From Chryseobacterium phosphatilyticum (lineage in GTDB: Bacteria; Bacteroidota; Bacteroidia; Flavobacteriales; Weeksellaceae): a stretch of 64,000 nt of DNA. Of the stretch, positions 60,638 to 64,000 are shown in pieces; position 1 is the stretch's first letter, and each line of letters begins with the position of its first letter. A program made the position numbers and the translations under genes. The notes below the pieces were generated by a model that was not told where the DNA came from, did no database searches, and saw nothing but the letters and a program-made list of their open reading frames with translations. The stretch spans positions 999,631 to 1,063,630 of the forward strand of contig NZ_PPED02000002.1 in NCBI RefSeq assembly GCF_002899825.2, given 5' to 3'.

Positions 60638-62882
60638 TATGCTTCTCGTTTCGGTATTTTTCTATTACTTTTCGTTGTTCTTTGGCAACATCATAGATCA
60701 GTTCCAGAATATCCAGGATATTTTTAAGTTCCGTTAAGTGGGAAATTTTATCAGGATCTCTTCGGTCCACAATGTCGTTTTCTTCAATTTCGGTTTTCCT
60801 TTTCATCAACATATCTTCGATTGAAGAGTCCTCAGGTTCAAGGCGGCTTTCCATTTTCAGGGTTTCACTGATGTCATCACCGTTCAATAATGTGGAGGTT
60901 TGCTGCATTTCTGCTTCAATTTTTCTGCTCCAGCTTTCAGCGTCTATTTCGGGATATTGCTCGTTGCTTTTGGAATATTGTGAAAGGGAAGCTGTGTAGG
61001 CGGTAATCAGGTGCGATGTCGCTACAAACTGATGAACTACCTCCAGTTTCTTCTGCTGATTTTTTGGATCTGAAATCATTCGCTGGAAGTTATCAGAAAG
61101 ATTGGCCAGTGAAATGATTGCATTTTTTCGTTTTATTTTATAATCTTCAATATCAAAATTTCCCTGCAAAAATTTGGAAATAACACTTTGGAAATAAATA
61201 AGATTGTCTGCCGCAGATTTTTTCATAAGGTCCAGATTCTGGGTATGTTCCCAAACAGGAAGTACAATATAAGATACGGCAAAAGCAATAATTCCTGCAA
61301 TGGCAGTGTCGAAAATCCGGTCTTTAAAAATAATATCTACCTTTCCGGGGTTTAAGAAATTGAAACTCAGAAAAACATAAATAGTCATGAATAATACCGC
61401 CCAATAGTACCGTCCTTTTAAAAAGCTGAAACACATGATCATACTTATCAGAAGAATGGCAAGAAGCACTCCATTGATATGGATGAAATGTAGAATAATA
61501 TAGGCAATGACAGCTCCGGTAATGGTACCATACAAACGCAGAAGATTCCGTTGTTTGGTAATAGAATAGGCCGGCTTCAATATAGCAGTAATTGTGATTA
61601 ATATCCAATAGGTGTGCCCCAGTCCGAGAAACTCAAACATTGAAAACAGGTATCCCAGCAACAGAGCAGTTGTAATTCTTATTGCATGCCGGAAGTGAGA
61701 GGAAGATAATGAAATATTATTTTTTAAAACCTTAGCATTAAGTTTCGGCTCATTGGGCATAAACTTTTTCAAGTCCAGTCCTGTGGATAAACTCTTTGCC
61801 AGTTTCACGTTTTGTGAAAATACTTTGTAAATCTCATTAATCTCTTTGGTAATCTCATTGATACGCATCAGGATCTGACGAAGGATCATGAAATTTTCAA
61901 GATTATCAGGAGAAAGCTGCTTATTTCTAAGTTCGAAATAATTATAATTAAGATTTTTTAATTCAAGCTCCAGATTAAACATGGGTTTTGCTCTGGTTCC
62001 GCTTTGAAGAGCAATCCCGATATTGGTAATTTCTTCTGCCAATAAATTAAGATAATCATGAACATTGACCAGAATCATGCTATCTTCGAAGCTTTGCTGC
62101 AGTTTCTGATAATCACTTTCAGAAGTCATCAGCTTTTCATGAAGATCCATTGAATTGAGAAACATCAGCATTAATAAACGACTGGTCGTTGTGGATTCGT
62201 TGACTATTGTTCTTGTTTTAAAAACCGTTTCGCGGGTATCTTCCTGAAGGTTTTTTATTTCAATCTGTTTGGCAATTACCTGAGTCGTCAGCTTATCAAA
62301 ATCAGGATTCTTTTGGTAATAGTTAGCCTTAATTTTTAAGAACTCAGCCAGTTGAAGATAGTTTTCTCCAATCATCTGCCCGGCGAGTTTATAAGGGCGG
62401 ATTGTCGTTACCACAAGGAAAATGAGTAAAAACCATATACATCCGCATGCAAAGATGAATAAACTTTTGACAATATTGCTTCCGGTAAGGTGGCCGTCAA
62501 TAAAGATAGCCAATACAACTAAAGACAGTGAACCCACAGCTGCAAGCCGCTGTCCGTAGACTCCAATGAGAGAGAAGAATAGCCCAAATAAGATAATTTC
62601 AAGAATAACTAAAATTTTTATACTCATCACCAGACTGGCAATTGTTGCTACAAATACAAAGCAACAAATGGCAAAAGCTAAGGAGTTTCTTCTTCGGATA
62701 AAAGGACCAGGCTGGTCGGTAAGCGCCACAAAACTGGTTCCGAGAGGGAAGAGGAAATATTCTTTCAAAATACCAAAGTGGGCAAGGACTAAACAAGGCA
62801 AAACGGTAGCTAATGTAATTCTGATCGCAGAATATACATACTGACTTGTTACAAATTTCTTTAGCTCCGCAGAATAGTTCAT
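60618..62882 (-). CDS. FUSC family inner membrane protein (YccS/YhfK-like)
   Basis: The 754-residue protein has two membrane blocks of about six helices each (about 15-160 and 395-530), separated by a large helical cytoplasmic domain, with a further soluble C-terminal domain. 'RNSLAFAICCFVFVATIASLVMS' and 'GHTYWILITITAILKPAYSITKQRNLLRLYGTITGAVIAYIIL' contain the FUSC/YccS family Arg and Tyr/Trp pattern. Related proteins export aromatic acids or other toxic anions. Substrate is unknown. Confidence 0.88.
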   Translation of the reverse strand: MNYSAELKKFVTSQYVYSAIRITLATVLPCLVLAHFGILKEYFLFPLGTSFVALTDQPGPFIRRRNSLAFAICCFVFVATIASLVMSIKILVILEIILFGLFFSLIGVYGQRLAAVGSLSLVVLAIFIDGHLTGSNIVKSLFIFACGCIWFLLIFLVVTTIRPYKLAGQMIGENYLQLAEFLKIKANYYQKNPDFDKLTTQVIAKQIEIKNLQEDTRETVFKTRTIVNESTTTSRLLMLMFLNSMDLHEKLMTSESDYQKLQQSFEDSMILVNVHDYLNLLAEEITNIGIALQSGTRAKPMFNLELELKNLNYNYFELRNKQLSPDNLENFMILRQILMRINEITKEINEIYKVFSQNVKLAKSLSTGLDLKKFMPNEPKLNAKVLKNNISLSSSHFRHAIRITTALLLGYLFSMFEFLGLGHTYWILITITAILKPAYSITKQRNLLRLYGTITGAVIAYIILHFIHINGVLLAILLISMIMCFSFLKGRYYWAVLFMTIYVFLSFNFLNPGKVDIIFKDRIFDTAIAGIIAFAVSYIVLPVWEHTQNLDLMKKSAADNLIYFQSVISKFLQGNFDIEDYKIKRKNAIISLANLSDNFQRMISDPKNQQKKLEVVHQFVATSHLITAYTASLSQYSKSNEQYPEIDAESWSRKIEAEMQQTSTLLNGDDISETLKMESRLEPEDSSIEDMLMKRKTEIEENDIVDRRDPDKISHLTELKNILDILELIYDVAKEQRKVIEKYRNEKHTTPPQS

Positions 62883-63059
62883 ACTACAAAAATAGGTATT
62901 GAAAACAAGAAAATCCCCATAAAGAAAAGACTTTTGTAAACTTAAATATTATATTTTTTTAATCTTCTGTTTTTGAGATATCAATGATGAATTTTTACGT
63001 AAAGCGTAAAGTTTGTTAATAGAAAAATAAGAGCAGGTATACATTAATGGATTGCAATA

Positions 63060-63090
63060 AAAAAGCCTCATACAAATGTTGAGGCTTTTA
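63060..63090 (-). terminator. terminator after porV
   Basis: AAAAGCCTCA pairs with TGAGGCTTTT, loop about 9, and on the minus strand the T-run TTTTTTATT follows. It lies 17 bases past the porV stop codon. Confidence 0.85.
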
Positions 63091-63107
63091 TGAGATTGAT
63101 GTTATTA

Positions 63108-64000
63108 CTAACGATCATTATTTGATGTTTCATCTCCGATGTTCCACGTAAGACCAAAACGAAGAGTATTATCTAAAGCACTGTTGATTTTAGACATGTT
63201 GATCAGGTAAGAAAGATCCAACCCGAAAGAACGATATTTTAATCCGATACCTGCTGTAGCAAATTGTCTTGCTCCTTGTTCTGCACTTTCATTGAAGTAA
63301 CCTCCTCTTACAGAGAATGCATCGTCATATGAATATTCCACAGCACCACTGTACATGATACTATTTTTATTTTTGAAAGATTTTCCGATACCCGCCATTG
63401 GTCCTACATTAGGAATAGCATAGTCCGGTTGTCTTGTATTTGGATTGATTCCTACGTATTCTGATCCCGGAACCAAAAGCTTGGAACCTTCTATTGAAAT
63501 TCCCACTCTGTTCATATCATCCAGATACATATCATATCCAACCCCTAATCTTGCCATAGTAGGAAGGTAAGATCTGGATTCTTCATTTCCTGTATAATCC
63601 AGTTTAGGACCCAGATTTTGAATGGCAAAACCTGCGTTTACTTTACCGTCATATCCTCCGAAACTTGAGAATCTTGGTGAAGTATAATATCCTGAAACAT
63701 CTACTGCAAAGGAATTAGCAGCCTTAAGAGTAGTATCTGTATTGAATCCACCGGCTAAGTCCGAACGAATAAATCTACCGGTTACCGCCATTGAGTAAGA
63801 ATCAGAAAGTTTCAACCCGTACGCCACATCAATAGAAAATTCATTTGGTTTTGATGTCCCCATTGAAGCAACTTCAGTACCTACCAACTGAGTAAGGTCT
63901 ACCTGCCCCATGTTGAAGTAATAGATACTTGCAGAGATCGTAGATCTCTCGTCCTGCCCAAGGAATTTATGGAATGCTCCATATAATAGGAATACATCAT
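63108..64000 (-). CDS. porV: PorV, T9SS outer-membrane shuttle protein (N-terminus beyond window)
   Basis: The 297 visible codons are open to the right edge, so the N-terminus is missing; reading upstream of the first internal Met gives 'DVFLLYGAFHKFLGQDERSTISASIYYFNMGQ' in frame. The protein is beta-rich (FadL-like barrel): 'IDVAYGLKLSDSYSMAVTGRFIRSDLAGG', 'VNAGFAIQNLGPKLDYTG', 'YLPTMARLGVGYDMYLDDMN' and the end 'FGLTWNIGDE'. This is PorV (LptO), which carries T9SS cargo to the attachment complex. The T9SS-tailed proteins in this window are its substrates. No downstream partner is in view. Confidence 0.9.
   Translation of the reverse strand, partial: DVFLLYGAFHKFLGQDERSTISASIYYFNMGQVDLTQLVGTEVASMGTSKPNEFSIDVAYGLKLSDSYSMAVTGRFIRSDLAGGFNTDTTLKAANSFAVDVSGYYTSPRFSSFGGYDGKVNAGFAIQNLGPKLDYTGNEESRSYLPTMARLGVGYDMYLDDMNRVGISIEGSKLLVPGSEYVGINPNTRQPDYAIPNVGPMAGIGKSFKNKNSIMYSGAVEYSYDDAFSVRGGYFNESAEQGARQFATAGIGLKYRSFGLDLSYLINMSKINSALDNTLRFGLTWNIGDETSNNDR

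Noticed and set aside
1..64000. tRNA, rRNA, CRISPR or transposase genes
   Set aside because: Reading both strands showed no such gene; no T-loop/anticodon pattern, repeat-spacer array or DDE transposase was recognised.

Overview
The window is AT-rich DNA from a Bacteroidota bacterium, most likely Chryseobacterium or a close relative in the Weeksellaceae. The evidence is type IX secretion (T9SS) sorting tails on several secreted proteins, a PorV outer-membrane protein at the right edge, an aerotolerance (Bat) operon, MutS2 without a Smr domain, and promoters of the flavobacterial type (TTG, then TAnnTTTG). No rRNA, tRNA, CRISPR array, prophage or transposase was seen. Most of the window is ordinary chromosome, tightly packed and read from both strands.

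Layout. 1-4.3 kb: a truncated YfhO-like membrane protein, a DUF4834 protein, a DUF6263 lipoprotein, RlmB and a DinB-fold protein, all on the minus strand. 4.4-9.1 kb: two tandem PNGase F-like T9SS substrates and a fibronectin-type secreted protein. 9.3-17.3 kb: the MoxR/DUF58/BatA/BatB/BatC/BatD operon, followed by marC. 18-22.3 kb (minus): a lipoprotein, an isochorismate synthase, a twice-frameshifted outer-membrane transporter pseudogene, a DHNA-CoA-type hotdog thioesterase, an acyltransferase, and a possible 20-residue amphipathic peptide. 22.6-24.7 kb: a PspC protein and a PadR regulator with a palindrome on its promoter. 25-30.4 kb: a secreted protein, an HD phosphohydrolase, an acyl-CoA thioesterase behind a cobalamin riboswitch, and MutS2. 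30.5-36.9 kb: GNAT, acyltransferase, ung, a DUF456 protein, a mechanosensitive channel, pdxJ and a hydrolase.

37.0-39.6 kb is the accessory highlight: a compact graspetide (microviridin-like omega-ester peptide) locus with two paralogous precursors, a terminator-like hairpin, and two overlapping ATP-grasp ligases resembling MdnB and MdnC. The precursors share leader and core but differ in between.

39.9-64 kb: an epimerase with an acyl-CoA ligase, mevalonate diphosphate decarboxylase, an EEP nuclease, a VOC protein, TauE with DUF1634, purK and purE about 5 kb apart, a cation/proton antiporter, an alpha/beta hydrolase whose 3' end lies in a dispersed repeat, an EamA transporter, a BspA-like T9SS substrate, YiaA-like, ahcY, a PNPOx-fold protein, a phosphopantetheinyl transferase, a FUSC membrane protein, and porV running off the edge.

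Functional links: PorV and the T9SS-tailed proteins belong to one export route. MoxR-BatD form one envelope complex. The isochorismate synthase and thioesterase fit menaquinone synthesis. PurE and PurK catalyse consecutive purine steps.
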